Source: Vibrio sp. Y2-5 | GTDB taxonomy: Bacteria; Pseudomonadota; Gammaproteobacteria; Enterobacterales; Vibrionaceae | Reading direction: 5' to 3' | DNA: 64,000 bases | Assembly (NCBI RefSeq): GCF_014596725.1 | Contig: NZ_JACVEG010000002.1 | Location: 1-64,000 of the forward strand | In this document: positions 54,569 to 63,098 of the stretch, piece after piece | Numbering within the stretch: the first letter of the stretch is position 1 | Layout of the letters: every line of letters begins with the position of its first letter | Translations under genes and position numbers: made by a program | Notes under the pieces: model-generated | Databases searched by the model: none | The model's input: only the letters and a program-made list of their open reading frames with translations | Told to the model about the DNA's origin: nothing

Positions 54569-54904
54569 TTACACTAAACATTTTGCGTAACTGCCTCTGT
54601 CGATATCAACTATCTCTACCGTCAACGATGCCTCAGAAAGAGATAAAGACTTTAGCTGATCTAAAACCGAATGCGATAGCTTCATCTTACTCTCATCATT
54701 TCGCCCAGAGAGGATACGTATTGTCACGTGAATGAAGTCCTCACGCTTTGAACCTGTTTGATAATGCTCATACGCAATACTGCGGACTTTAATATCACTA
54801 CCATCCGGCGCAAACAGATTCGATGCCATCGCTCCAGCAAAAACTTTCTGGCTCAATTCGTCGTTTGGGATAGTTGCAGCATGTTCAATAATACAATGAG
54901 GCAA
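54569..54904 (-). CDS. CHMI-like tautomerase (5-carboxymethyl-2-hydroxymuconate isomerase family)
   Basis: A 111-residue protein of the tautomerase-type CHMI family (compare HpaF). The start is a TTG at 54904 with AAGGA seven bases upstream, so the product begins M-Pro-His and Pro becomes residue 1, the catalytic base of tautomerases. The frame also opens at a TTG at 54925 that would bury this Pro. No other homoprotocatechuate genes are present, so it is an orphan. Confidence 0.8.
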   Translation of the reverse strand: MPHCIIEHAATIPNDELSQKVFAGAMASNLFAPDGSDIKVRSIAYEHYQTGSKREDFIHVTIRILSGRNDESKMKLSHSVLDQLKSLSLSEASLTVEIVDIDRGSYAKCLV

Positions 54905-54956
54905 TTTATATTCCTTTTTAAACAATGTTGATCGTAGGCTATGCGTCGATGGCTGA

Positions 54957-55910
54957 TTAATTCTTTTCAGCTCGTTCTTTCACAAAGTTTAGGATGTTTT
55001 CAAAAGCGAGACGAAAGTAGAGCTCGTAGCTGTTTTTCTCGACATAGCCTAAATGCGGAGTTGCGGTGACGTTAGGCAGAGTCAACAGAGGTTCATTGCT
55101 TGGAAGTGCTGGCTCGATATTAAACACATCGACCGCGGCTCGTTTGGTCGGAACAGAAAGCAACTCGTTATACAAGGCTGAATCTGCTACCAATTCGGCT
55201 CGACTGATATTCACAAATAACGAATCAGGTTTCATCCGTTTAAGATCGTCCCCTGTAACACAAAATCGGGTGACATCATTAAGCCTCAAGTGAAGAGAAA
55301 CGATGTCCGAATCAGAGAAGAATGCTTGTTTCGTTTCGGCCGCTTCGAGGCCATGCTCTATGGCGAGTTGCCGCGACTTTTCACTTCCCCATACCAATAC
55401 CGACATTTCAAACGCCTTGGCATACTGAGCAATGCGCTGCCCAATGTTGCCATACCCCCAGATACCCAGCTTCAAACCTTTTAAAGTTCGTCCTAAACCC
55501 AGACTGTCTGAACTTTGCCACACGTTATTGTGCAGATTGTGGGTATAACTTGGTATATGGCGAGAGGCAGCCATTATGAGCGCCCAACAAAGCTCGGACG
55601 GCGCAATGGGAGAACCCCTACCTTCTAACACTTCAACACCGAACTTGGCGCACAAACTTGGGTCAATATGATTGCTGACTTTTCCTGTCTGGCTGATCAA
55701 CTTCAAATTGGGTAGCTGACTAAGCAGAGATTCTGTTATTACGGTACGTTCACGAATAAGCACAATCGCTTCGAAATCGGTCAACATAGCGACGAGCTCT
55801 GACTCAGAATACGTCTGTGTAAAAACAGTGACATCATGATTAGCGAGCAAGGTAAAACAATCCAACGCATTTACGACGTTTTGATAATCATCCAGTATGG
55901 CTATTTTCAC
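54957..55910 (-). CDS. D-2-hydroxyacid dehydrogenase family protein
   Basis: A 317-residue NAD-dependent dehydrogenase. The Rossmann motif is GIWGYGNIGQRIA. Catalytic Arg lies in NISRAELV, Glu in FNIEPALPS and His in ATPHLGY. N-terminal IAILDDYQN is common in SerA-like proteins of this subgroup. GTG start with GGGGAAAG upstream. Substrate unknown. Confidence 0.93.
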   Translation of the reverse strand: MKIAILDDYQNVVNALDCFTLLANHDVTVFTQTYSESELVAMLTDFEAIVLIRERTVITESLLSQLPNLKLISQTGKVSNHIDPSLCAKFGVEVLEGRGSPIAPSELCWALIMAASRHIPSYTHNLHNNVWQSSDSLGLGRTLKGLKLGIWGYGNIGQRIAQYAKAFEMSVLVWGSEKSRQLAIEHGLEAAETKQAFFSDSDIVSLHLRLNDVTRFCVTGDDLKRMKPDSLFVNISRAELVADSALYNELLSVPTKRAAVDVFNIEPALPSNEPLLTLPNVTATPHLGYVEKNSYELYFRLAFENILNFVKERAEKN

Positions 55911-55985
55911 TGCGCTTTCCCCATTTTAATCCAGACAATTGGTAGTACGTGACCAGTACGGGTTATGAACTAACACTTTATATTG

Positions 55986-56450
55986 TTAAGAATAAACAAC
56001 CTTAAAACGTTCCAAGACCAGAAGCATATCTTCTGTTGGTTCAATCCCTAACTCCTCACATTCCAATGAGAAGAAATGCCAGTGCGCTTCTCGCCACCAA
56101 GCCAGCGTTTTATCCCCTTCACCTTCTGCTGCGGCAAATTCTTGAGTGACATCTTTATATCGACATTTTTCTACCGACGTGATTTCTACAATGCACTTTG
56201 GCTCCCCTTCCCAGTCAGTCACCACCTGAAGATGTCCTACTTCTGGCATGGGTTCGCCTTTGTGGCTATACCAGTAATCCATACTGCACGATGCTGTCTT
56301 TTCTCCCTTTAGAATCAGATCCGCACAGACATTAGCGTTGTATTCATCCGCACAAAAATAATCAGAACTAAAAGAGGTGTATTGCTGCGCTATTTCGACA
56401 GGTAAAGCGCTTAGGTACTGTTCCAGAAACAACTGGCTTCTGCTTTCCAT
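55986..56450 (-). CDS. ASCH-domain protein
   Basis: A 154-residue ASCH (PUA-like) protein. ADLILKGEKTASCSMDYWY and GHLQVVTDWEGEPKCIVEITSVE match the family pattern, with AAAEGEGDKTLAWWREAHWHFF following. Members bind RNA or hydrolyse acetylcytidine (YqfB). Function here unknown. Confidence 0.9.
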   Translation of the reverse strand: MESRSQLFLEQYLSALPVEIAQQYTSFSSDYFCADEYNANVCADLILKGEKTASCSMDYWYSHKGEPMPEVGHLQVVTDWEGEPKCIVEITSVEKCRYKDVTQEFAAAEGEGDKTLAWWREAHWHFFSLECEELGIEPTEDMLLVLERFKVVYS

Positions 56451-56498
56451 AATTTGCGGTACTCAACTAAAAAGAGGTGAAATAAGTAAGATTAATTC

Positions 56499-56966
56499 TT
56501 AATCGATGTTTTTGATCATTAGGAAGTTCTTGAGTGTTTGACCACGCACTTCCATCAGTTGCTCTTTTACAACAGTAAAACCCATGTGTTCGTAAAAAGG
56601 CCGAGCAGTAATACTGACATGAGAATAGAAACGTTTGATACCTTTCTTTTTTCCTATACTGAATACATGATTCATCAAAGCCTTGCCGACTCCTTTGCCC
56701 TGAAACTCATGATGGCAAAAAAAGTGGTCAATTAATCCGTCCAGTTGTAAATCTGTATACCCAACAATGACGCCATCTATCATCGCGACAAACGGGTTCA
56801 AAGCGTCCACTCGTTTTTGCCAGACAGAAAGGTCAAAATTATCTGGAGCCCATGCTTCTATTTGTGCCTGCGAGTAGTGACGCACATTAATGTTGCGGAT
56901 CGTGTAGTGATGAATCGCCCAAAGCGTCGGAGCATCTTCTTCTTTGTAGTCTCGGATGGTAATCAC
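56499..56966 (-). CDS. GNAT N-acetyltransferase
   Basis: A 155-residue GNAT protein. ITIRDYKEEDAPTLW at the start, FFCHHEFQGKGVGKALMNHVFSIGKKKGI as CoA loop and SHVSITARPFYEHMGF. The GTG at 56966 is preferred because GGAG lies six bases upstream; longer ATG frames to 57026 lack Shine-Dalgarno. Substrate unknown. Confidence 0.85.
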   Translation of the reverse strand: MITIRDYKEEDAPTLWAIHHYTIRNINVRHYSQAQIEAWAPDNFDLSVWQKRVDALNPFVAMIDGVIVGYTDLQLDGLIDHFFCHHEFQGKGVGKALMNHVFSIGKKKGIKRFYSHVSITARPFYEHMGFTVVKEQLMEVRGQTLKNFLMIKNID

Positions 56967-57030
56967 ACATTTCTCCATACTGTCAGTGTCTTTGGCACAG
57001 TAGCGTTTCATGTTGAATATGATCAATCTA

Positions 57031-57480
57031 TTACGCTGATTTTTCAGGAGTGTACTGCATTAAATATTCAAACTCTGTTTCCCCTACTCGCTCAAACCCA
57101 AGTCGAGAATAGAGCCGCTGTGCTGGATTCGTTTTAACAACACTTAAACCCACCGTTGAGCCTGATGCGGCGGCTTTGCTGATCAGTCCTGAAATTAGGC
57201 GATGAGCGATACCTTTATTTTGGTAATTAGGATGAAGTTGAATCTGAACCAAATACCACTCGTTGATTTCTGGGTTAAATTGGGCTTTAAACAAGCCGGC
57301 AGGAGCGTCATTAATAACGATGATGTTAGCTTGGTCAAAGGCGTAATAAACTCTTTCAAGATAAGCATCTCTGCCAGTTGGCATTCCAACTTCCCTTAAA
57401 TATTGTCCCATGGTGGTTTCACGTAGACCGAGCAGGAAATCGACATCCGTTTCAACTGCTTTTCTCAATGAATATTCCAT
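57031..57480 (-). CDS. GNAT N-acetyltransferase
   Basis: A 149-residue GNAT protein. SLRKAVETDVDFLLGLRETTMGQYL at the start, VQIQLHPNYQNKGIAHRLISGLISKA as CoA loop and KTNPAQRLYSRLGFERVGE. Very good AAGGAGA Shine-Dalgarno at the ATG of 57480. Last gene before the ribosomal protein block. Confidence 0.88.
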   Translation of the reverse strand: MEYSLRKAVETDVDFLLGLRETTMGQYLREVGMPTGRDAYLERVYYAFDQANIIVINDAPAGLFKAQFNPEINEWYLVQIQLHPNYQNKGIAHRLISGLISKAAASGSTVGLSVVKTNPAQRLYSRLGFERVGETEFEYLMQYTPEKSA

Positions 57481-57587
57481 TATTTCTCCTTGTAGCGTTT
57501 TCAAACCGAACGTAGTCATTCTTCCCTGGCATTTAACATACTAATAACACGACAAAGTTTTTATACAAGTACAAATTTCAGGCATAA

Positions 57588-57615
57588 AAAAAGGAGAGCT
57601 AATGCTCTCCTTTTT
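57588..57615. terminator. Terminator of the thrS-infC-rpmI-rplT block
   Basis: AAAAAGGAGAGC and GCTCTCCTTTTT form a 12-bp stem with a four-base loop, 18 bases after the rplT stop, with long T- and A-runs on both sides. Confidence 0.92.
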
Positions 57616-57632
57616 CAAAACTTGACTGCTAA

Positions 57633-57986
57633 TTAAAGAGCAGCTTTTGCTTTTTCAACTAAAACAGTAAATGCTGCTTTGTCGAATACTGCGATGTCCG
57701 CAAGGATCTTACGGTCGATCTCGATAGATGCTTTCTTAAGACCGTTGATGAAACGGCTGTAAGATAGACCATTTTGACGAGATGCCGCATTGATACGTGC
57801 AATCCAAAGTTGACGGAATTGACGTTTCTTAGCGCGACGGTCACGGTATGCGTATTGACCAGCTTTTGTAACTGCTTGGAAAGCTACGCGGTAAACACGT
57901 GAACGTGCTCCGTAGTAACCTTTAGCTTGTTTTAGAACTTTCTTATGACGTGCACGAGCTTGTACACCACGTTTTACGCGAGGCAT
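57633..57986 (-). CDS. rplT: 50S ribosomal protein L20
   Basis: 117 residues, full length. [34 protein letters not shown] and [23 protein letters not shown] are diagnostic. L20 assembles the large subunit and in enterobacteria represses rpmI-rplT translation. AGGAGAG Shine-Dalgarno. Last gene of the block. Confidence 0.98.
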   Translation of the reverse strand: MPRVKRGVQARARHKKVLKQAKGYYGARSRVYRVAFQAVTKAGQYAYRDRRAKKRQFRQLWIARINAASRQNGLSYSRFINGLKKASIEIDRKILADIAVFDKAAFTVLVEKAKAAL

Positions 57987-58027
57987 TATGTCTCTCCTAA
58001 ACTAAACGATAAATAAACTAAAAAGAA

Positions 58028-58222
58028 TTAAGCGTATGGCAACATACGGATAACTGCAGCCACTTCACATTTTGGAAGGATTGAGTTAGGACGTAGTTGA
58101 CGCTTGTTCTTAGTAGTACGCTTAGTCAGAATGTGACGTTTAGTAGCGTGCTTGTACTTAATACCACCAGCAGTTTTCTTGAAACGCTTAGCAGCACCTT
58201 TGTTGGTTTTCATCTTAGGCAT
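58028..58222 (-). CDS. rpmI: 50S ribosomal protein L35
   Basis: 64 residues, full length. [30 protein letters not shown] and [24 protein letters not shown] match L35. GGAG Shine-Dalgarno. Between infC (117 bp upstream) and rplT (41 bp downstream). Confidence 0.98.
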   Translation of the reverse strand: MPKMKTNKGAAKRFKKTAGGIKYKHATKRHILTKRTTKNKRQLRPNSILPKCEVAAVIRMLPYA

Positions 58223-58269
58223 GATGAATAACTCCGCATTGTAGTAGTTTAATAAACACGTAATTAGGG

Positions 58270-58316
58270 CGAATAAAACCCAGCCATGACCTTTTATTCA
58301 AAGGGACGCGGCTAGG
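58270..58316 (-). promoter_or_regulatory. Hairpin with U-run in the infC-rpmI spacer
   Basis: On the minus strand CCTAGCC pairs with GGCTGGG around an inner CCTTT/AAAGG stem, followed by TTTTATT. It sits where enterobacteria carry structured L20-binding RNA, so it may be an attenuator or an L20 control element. Confidence 0.45.
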
Positions 58317-58339
58317 TTCAATTACTTGTAAGCCGTTAA

Positions 58340-58891
58340 TTACTTCTTCTTAGGGGCAAGCACCATGATCATCTGGCGACCTTCGATTCTCGTCGGGAAT
58401 GATTCAACTACAGCAAGTTCTGCAGTGTCCTCTTTCAAACGATTCAGAACGTCAACACCGATCTCTTGGTGAGCCATTTCTCGGCCACGGAAGCGAATTG
58501 TTACCTTCACTTTGTTGCCTTCTTCAAGGAAACCAGTCAGGTTGCGTAGTTTTACCTGATAGTCTCCGATATCAGTCCCAGGACGGAATTTTACTTCCTT
58601 AATCTGGATCTGTTTTTGCTTCTTCTTCTGCTCTTTCGCAGCTTTACTCTTCTCGAAGAGGAACTTGCCATAGTCCATCACACGACAAACTGGTGGCTCG
58701 GCGTTAGGGCTGATCTCTACGAGATCCATACCAGCTTCTTCGGCTGCAGCTAGTGCTTCTTGGATTGACACAACGCCAACTGATTCACCATCGGCGCCTG
58801 TTAAACGAACTTCACGAACGCCACGAATTTCACCGTTTAAACGGTGCTGGTTTTGTTTGGCCGGAACTTGGCCACGTCTTCCGCCTTTAAT
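58340..58891 (-). CDS. infC: Translation initiation factor IF-3, AUU start
   Basis: 183 residues, full length from the ATT at 58891. The N-terminal region ([19 protein letters not shown]) and the C-terminal IF3 domain ([21 protein letters not shown]) are both present. ATT is chosen because GGAGG lies seven bases upstream inside the end of thrS and because AUU is the known infC start in relatives, used for autocontrol. From the first usual start codon the frame would lose 40 residues. Only three bases separate it from the thrS stop. Confidence 0.95.
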   Translation of the reverse strand: MKGGRRGQVPAKQNQHRLNGEIRGVREVRLTGADGESVGVVSIQEALAAAEEAGMDLVEISPNAEPPVCRVMDYGKFLFEKSKAAKEQKKKQKQIQIKEVKFRPGTDIGDYQVKLRNLTGFLEEGNKVKVTIRFRGREMAHQEIGVDVLNRLKEDTAELAVVESFPTRIEGRQMIMVLAPKKK

Positions 58892-58894
58892 AGT

Positions 58895-60823
58895 TTATTC
58901 CTCCAGATTAAGCTTACGGCTTTCAACTTCGGCGTGGATGTATGAAATAAAGTCATCCAACTTAAATTTGCCTAGGTCTTTGCCCTTACGAGTACGTACT
59001 GCAATTTCGCCAGCTTCCATTTCTTGGTCGCCACAAACAAGCATATACGGTACACGCTTCAAAGTGTGTTCGCGGATTTTAAAGCCAATCTTCTCATTTC
59101 TCAAGTCCGCTTTTGCTCTAATACCACTTTTTTGTAGCTTTTGAGCTACTTCTTGAGCGTAATCAGCTTGTTTGTCAGTAATATTCATGACAACTGCCTG
59201 TTCTGGTGCCAACCAAGTTGGGAAGAAACCAGCATACTCTTCAATCAGAATACCGATGAAGCGCTCAAGAGAACCTAAAATAGCACGGTGAATCATTACA
59301 GGTACTAAACGCTCGTTATTTTCACCTACATAGGTCGCACCAAGGCGAGCTGGTAGGTTGAAATCAAGCTGAACAGTACCACACTGCCACGCGCGATCTA
59401 GGCAGTCGTGTAACGTGAACTCAATTTTCGGTCCGTAGAACGCGCCTTCACCTTCTTGAATCTCATAAGCAATGCCCATCGCTTCAAGTGAAAGTTTCAG
59501 TGCTTCTTCGGAGCGATCCCAGATTTCATCGCTACCTACACGCTGTTCAGGACGTGTAGAAAGTTTTACTGCAATGTTATCGAAGCCGAAAGTAGTATAT
59601 GTGTCATATACCATCTTAATGCAAGATGTTACTTCTTGCTGAATTTGGTCTTCAGTACAGAAGATGTGAGCATCATCCTGAGTGAAGCCACGAACACGCA
59701 TAATACCGTGTAGAGAACCTGATGGTTCGTTACGGTGACATGAACCGAACTCAGCCATACGTAATGGCAGATCACGGTATGATTTCAAACCTTGGTTAAA
59801 GATTTGAACGTGACCAGGACAGTTCATTGGTTTAATCGCGTATTCACGGTTCTCAGAAGACGTTGTGAACATTGCGTCTGCATATTTGTCCCAGTGACCA
59901 GAACGTTCCCAAAGAACGCGATCCATCATGAGTGGACCTTTCACTTCTTGATAATCGTATTCAGTCAGTTTTTGACGAATGAATACTTCTAGATCACGGA
60001 ATACTGACCAACCATTGTGGTGCCAGAACACCATACCCGGTGCTTCTTGCTGCATGTGGAACAGGTCAAGCTGCTTACCCAGTTTACGGTGGTCACGCTT
60101 CGCTGCTTCTTCAAGGCGAGTTAGGTGAGCCTTAAGTGCTTTCTTATCGTGGAAAGCAGTACCGTAGATACGTTGTAGCATCTTGTTGTCGCTGTTACCG
60201 CGCCAGTATGCGCCTGCAACGTTCAACAGTTTGAAGTGTTGACAGAAACCCATGTGTGGTACGTGTGGACCACGACACATGTCGATGTATTCTTCATGGT
60301 GGTAAAGACCAGGACGATCATCGCGAGATACGTTCTCATCCAAGATTTCCATTTTGTATGGTTCTTGACGAGATTCAAAAGTATCGCGAGCTTCCTGCCA
60401 GCTTACGTTCTTTTTAATAACTTGATATTTGGTTTTCGCCAACTCTTGCATACGAGCTTCGATCTTCTCTAAATCTTCTTGAGATAGAGGTTGTTCAACA
60501 TCGATGTCGTAATAGAAGCCGCTATCGATCGTAGGACCAATGGCCATTTTTGCTTCTGGGTATAGCTGCTTAAGAGCATGACCAAGTAAGTGCGCACAAG
60601 AGTGACGAACAATTTCTAAGCCATCAACTTCGTCTTTAACCGTGATGATTTCAAGGCTTGCATCGTTTTCAATCAAATCACAAGCATCAACACGAACGCC
60701 ATCAACGCGACCAGCAATCGTTGCTTTAGCAAGACCAGGACCGATAGATAGAGCGACATCCATTGTAGAAATTGGGTTATCAAATTGACGTTGGCTACCG
60801 TCAGGAAGAGTAATAATAGGCAT
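58895..60823 (-). CDS. thrS: Threonyl-tRNA synthetase
   Basis: 642 residues, the normal length. The TGS domain at the start ([17 protein letters not shown]), the editing domain zinc motif ([13 protein letters not shown]; later C-containing [10 protein letters not shown]), the class II catalytic core ([36 protein letters not shown]) and a C-terminal anticodon-binding domain are all present. Preceded by the operator-like hairpin at 60841-60861. First gene of the block. Confidence 0.98.
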   Translation of the reverse strand: MPIITLPDGSQRQFDNPISTMDVALSIGPGLAKATIAGRVDGVRVDACDLIENDASLEIITVKDEVDGLEIVRHSCAHLLGHALKQLYPEAKMAIGPTIDSGFYYDIDVEQPLSQEDLEKIEARMQELAKTKYQVIKKNVSWQEARDTFESRQEPYKMEILDENVSRDDRPGLYHHEEYIDMCRGPHVPHMGFCQHFKLLNVAGAYWRGNSDNKMLQRIYGTAFHDKKALKAHLTRLEEAAKRDHRKLGKQLDLFHMQQEAPGMVFWHHNGWSVFRDLEVFIRQKLTEYDYQEVKGPLMMDRVLWERSGHWDKYADAMFTTSSENREYAIKPMNCPGHVQIFNQGLKSYRDLPLRMAEFGSCHRNEPSGSLHGIMRVRGFTQDDAHIFCTEDQIQQEVTSCIKMVYDTYTTFGFDNIAVKLSTRPEQRVGSDEIWDRSEEALKLSLEAMGIAYEIQEGEGAFYGPKIEFTLHDCLDRAWQCGTVQLDFNLPARLGATYVGENNERLVPVMIHRAILGSLERFIGILIEEYAGFFPTWLAPEQAVVMNITDKQADYAQEVAQKLQKSGIRAKADLRNEKIGFKIREHTLKRVPYMLVCGDQEMEAGEIAVRTRKGKDLGKFKLDDFISYIHAEVESRKLNLEE

Positions 60824-60840
60824 GAATTGTCCTTACAGTG

Positions 60841-60861
60841 GTGTTGCACACCAAGCAACAC
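60841..60861 (-). promoter_or_regulatory. thrS leader hairpin mimicking tRNA-Thr anticodon arm
   Basis: On the minus strand GTGTTGC pairs perfectly with GCAACAC around a seven-base loop UUGGUGU. The loop places U at position 33 and GGU at 34-36, the tRNA-Thr anticodon. The hairpin ends five bases before the thrS Shine-Dalgarno (UAAGGA) and 17 before AUG. In E. coli ThrRS represses its own translation by binding such a mimic. Confidence 0.7.
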
Positions 60862-60926
60862 ATATAAATTTTTTATAGCCTTAAAAAACAATAAGTTAAT
60901 TAAGCTTTCATCTTTCAAGAACCGGA

Positions 60927-61244
60927 TTTGGTACAGCTTTGGTACAAATCAAAACATACATACCAAAAAGTTCAAGACGGCATAGAGTACAGCCTTTCGT
61001 GATTTCTATCAAACAAAATGACAACTATTAAAAGTCTTTTGATACCAAAACTTGCCCCTCTATATAGATATACCACTACAAACTGATACCAAAATGCCTT
61101 TACTCGAGAAACCGGCAACTCGATATTTGATACCAAATATCATTTCGACGCCCGAGCTTTTACCGACATCTAACATTGTCGGCTGGAGTTCTTAAGGTCA
61201 GAAGTATTCAATGTCCCACACTTGTACCAAATCGACGTACCAAA
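60927..61244. repeat. Cluster of eight TACCAAA heptamers
   Basis: TTTGGTA occurs at 60927-60933 and 60938-60944 (11 bp apart). TACCAAA occurs at 60961, 61043, 61087, 61131, 61225 and 61238. Three of these are GATACCAAA spaced exactly 44 bp apart (61043, 61087, 61131). The density and helical phasing indicate protein-binding sites, such as integrase arm sites, a phage operator or iterons. It lies between thrS and phage-like genes. Confidence 0.7.
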
Positions 61245-61402
61245 ATAAGAGATATAAAAATGAGCCATCGGACAAGAACTTCACGCTCAGAGAAACCCTT
61301 TTTATTAGCCCAACATTCACACCATCAAAAGCTCACTATGCATTGAATGACATTTCCCGCGTTGTTATCAATGATGAAACCTATGATCTGCTTTCTGCTT
61401 GA
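61211..61402 (+). CDS. Doubtful small ORF in the repeat region
   Basis: A 63-codon frame whose start region overlaps two heptamer repeats. No recognised motif, weak Shine-Dalgarno (AAGG twelve bases upstream). It may be a leader, a relic or noise. Confidence 0.25.
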   Translation: MSHTCTKSTYQNKRYKNEPSDKNFTLRETLFISPTFTPSKAHYALNDISRVVINDETYDLLSA

Positions 61403-61464
61403 TATTTAACCTAAACAACACAAACACATAGCCGTTTTTCCTTATTATTGACACAAAAGACAAT

Positions 61465-62013
61465 ATGGATATAGGTAGTAACATGTATGACGTCACTCTG
61501 AACCAAATACACACAACTCACCCTAGAAATAATGAATGGAAAACACTGGTTGATACTTTTACATACTCGAGATTAGCCCATGAGTACAATTTAGCTCTCA
61601 ACCCCATAGAGGTTCTTAACGTGCTTGGCTTCGAATCTTTTCTCCGAATCTTCTCCAATTTCACCCCGTACAAAAAAATCTTCATCAACTTCGCTAGCTG
61701 GGCATCTCTTCGAAATATCGGTATCACCAAACAACATATACCTGAAAAGCTATATATCAATATGATTGAGGCGTTGATGTCTAACGACATTATGACCTTG
61801 AATAGAAACGCTATATTTAATGTCTATGTAAAAATGAGAAAAACCACTCGCTTTTCTCATATTTGTAGAGCGTTATATGCTGCCGCCACGGTTGGCACTG
61901 ATACCGTTGCTAGTCTTGACGCCTCAGCGAGAGCCTCATTTGACTACGAATTAGAACGAACGATTCAAGAACAGGAGCTATTTTACATACTCAAGGAAGC
62001 TACAAATCAATAG
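61465..62013 (+). CDS. Orphan hypothetical protein beside phage-like genes
   Basis: A 182-residue soluble protein, not recognised. Helical, with aromatic-rich segments (FESFLRIFSNFTPYKKIFINFASWASL) and an acidic C-terminus (ELERTIQEQELFYILKEA). ATG at 61483 has AGGTAG upstream and is an alternative to 61465. It runs opposite to the tail-like genes and its stop abuts theirs by one base. Position suggests a lysogeny-expressed (moron) gene or a regulator; this is inference. Confidence 0.55.
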   Translation: MDIGSNMYDVTLNQIHTTHPRNNEWKTLVDTFTYSRLAHEYNLALNPIEVLNVLGFESFLRIFSNFTPYKKIFINFASWASLRNIGITKQHIPEKLYINMIEALMSNDIMTLNRNAIFNVYVKMRKTTRFSHICRALYAAATVGTDTVASLDASARASFDYELERTIQEQELFYILKEATNQ

Positions 62014-62754
62014 TTAATTAGGTGAAAATTGAATATTCACCGACAGTGTCGAACCTGAACTGGTACTCAACAACGCCAATAAATTCGCGGAGGTTGTTGA
62101 GTCAAATAAGCAGCCATAACTTCCCACTCCAAAAACATCATCATTAGTTGAAGTTTCACAGTTGATAGTGTCGAGTCCCTCAATATCAATTATGACTTGG
62201 CCTGATTTATAAGAGCCTGTAAATGTAAGACCACCGAATTGGGAATCATCTATATAGACCGTAACACCAAGATAGGTACAGCTATCACCAAGATCCGTGT
62301 TGCGAGGCTGAAAGTCACCAATAGTTTCTTCATCTAAGAACCCCCAAATATCATAGAGAGTGGCCGTCTTATGGCCTACCGTTAATGTATGCCTGCTACC
62401 ATTTGCTTCTACAGTGACATTGACACTGTCACTTTCCACATAACCACCAAACCCACTCACCTTGCATTTAAATGTGTATTCATTAGCGACTCCAGAAGTA
62501 AAAACATACGAACTATCTGTTGCCCCAGAAATAGCCACACCATCTTCATACCACTGATAGCTAAGCGTTGACCCGAGCCCATCAACTTCAATCGACAAAT
62601 TATGGCTGTCACCTTCAGAGATAGAACCGCCAACCGGTTGGGTCGTGATAGATGGCTTTCGTGCGACAACTACGCCATCCAAAGTGACAGTTTCGATTTC
62701 CGTCCCATCAAGAGTTAAAGCAAGTATTTCCTGTTCATTTAGATATAAAGCCAT
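62014..62754 (-). CDS. Ig-like domain protein, phage-tail-like
   Basis: A 246-residue protein. An N-terminal region (ALTLDGTEIETVTLDGVVV) precedes an Ig-like domain at about 33-117 (SITTQPVGGSISEGDSHNLSIEVDG, YQWYEDGVAISGATDSSY, YTFKCKVSG). The rest (about 118-246) is beta-rich and unrecognised. Ig-like domains decorate phage tails and capsids. Last gene of the leftward set. Confidence 0.65.
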   Translation of the reverse strand: MALYLNEQEILALTLDGTEIETVTLDGVVVARKPSITTQPVGGSISEGDSHNLSIEVDGLGSTLSYQWYEDGVAISGATDSSYVFTSGVANEYTFKCKVSGFGGYVESDSVNVTVEANGSRHTLTVGHKTATLYDIWGFLDEETIGDFQPRNTDLGDSCTYLGVTVYIDDSQFGGLTFTGSYKSGQVIIDIEGLDTINCETSTNDDVFGVGSYGCLFDSTTSANLLALLSTSSGSTLSVNIQFSPN

Positions 62755-62756
62755 AA

Positions 62757-63098
62757 TTAACTCGTAAATAAATTTAATGCTGAACCTTCGGCTGTATAAC
62801 GAAAGCCACCAAACCCAGAGCCCTCATCCGCACTGTTTACAGCCGCTGGAATATCCGTCGCATCTAACTGTTCAAAGAGCTGTGATAAATAACCTCGTTT
62901 GGTCCCAGTGGCGTGTTCAAAAATCAATTGTGGATTTTCTGCTAGTTCTTCTGCAGAAGCTGCGGGTAAATCAGCAATAGCAACAGCACCTGTCGGCTCA
63001 GCTCTGGAATTTTTATCTAACAATTGCTTAATAATTGATAAGTCTCTTGAAAGACTCGTCACCGATTTTTCTAGCTGTTCAATTCGTTCTAATGTCAT
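62757..63098 (-). CDS. Phage-like protein with N-terminal coiled coil
   Basis: A 113-residue protein. Residues 1-30 form a likely coiled coil (LERIEQLEKSVTSLSRDLSIIKQLL). The rest is polar with LPAASAEELAENPQLIFEHATGTKRG. Overlaps the upstream gene by four bases (ATGA). Resembles short tail-fibre or baseplate-attached phage proteins in general character only. Confidence 0.55.
   Translation of the reverse strand: MTLERIEQLEKSVTSLSRDLSIIKQLLDKNSRAEPTGAVAIADLPAASAEELAENPQLIFEHATGTKRGYLSQLFEQLDATDIPAAVNSADEGSGFGGFRYTAEGSALNLFTS

Noticed and set aside
46600..57600. Chromosomal integron cassette array
   Set aside because: The products are cassette-like and mostly one-way, but the spacers are mostly 15-120 bp, no RYYYAAC/GTTRRRY paired sites were recognised and no integrase gene adjoins rplT. 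Several genes (yaiL, aaaT, VF530, DUF3297) are ordinary core genes.
60841..60861. tRNA gene remnant
   Set aside because: Only the anticodon arm is copied. No acceptor, D or T arms flank it; the position in the thrS leader explains it better.
60927..61244. CRISPR array
   Set aside because: The repeats are only 7-9 bp, occur in both orientations with mixed spacing and no cas genes are present.
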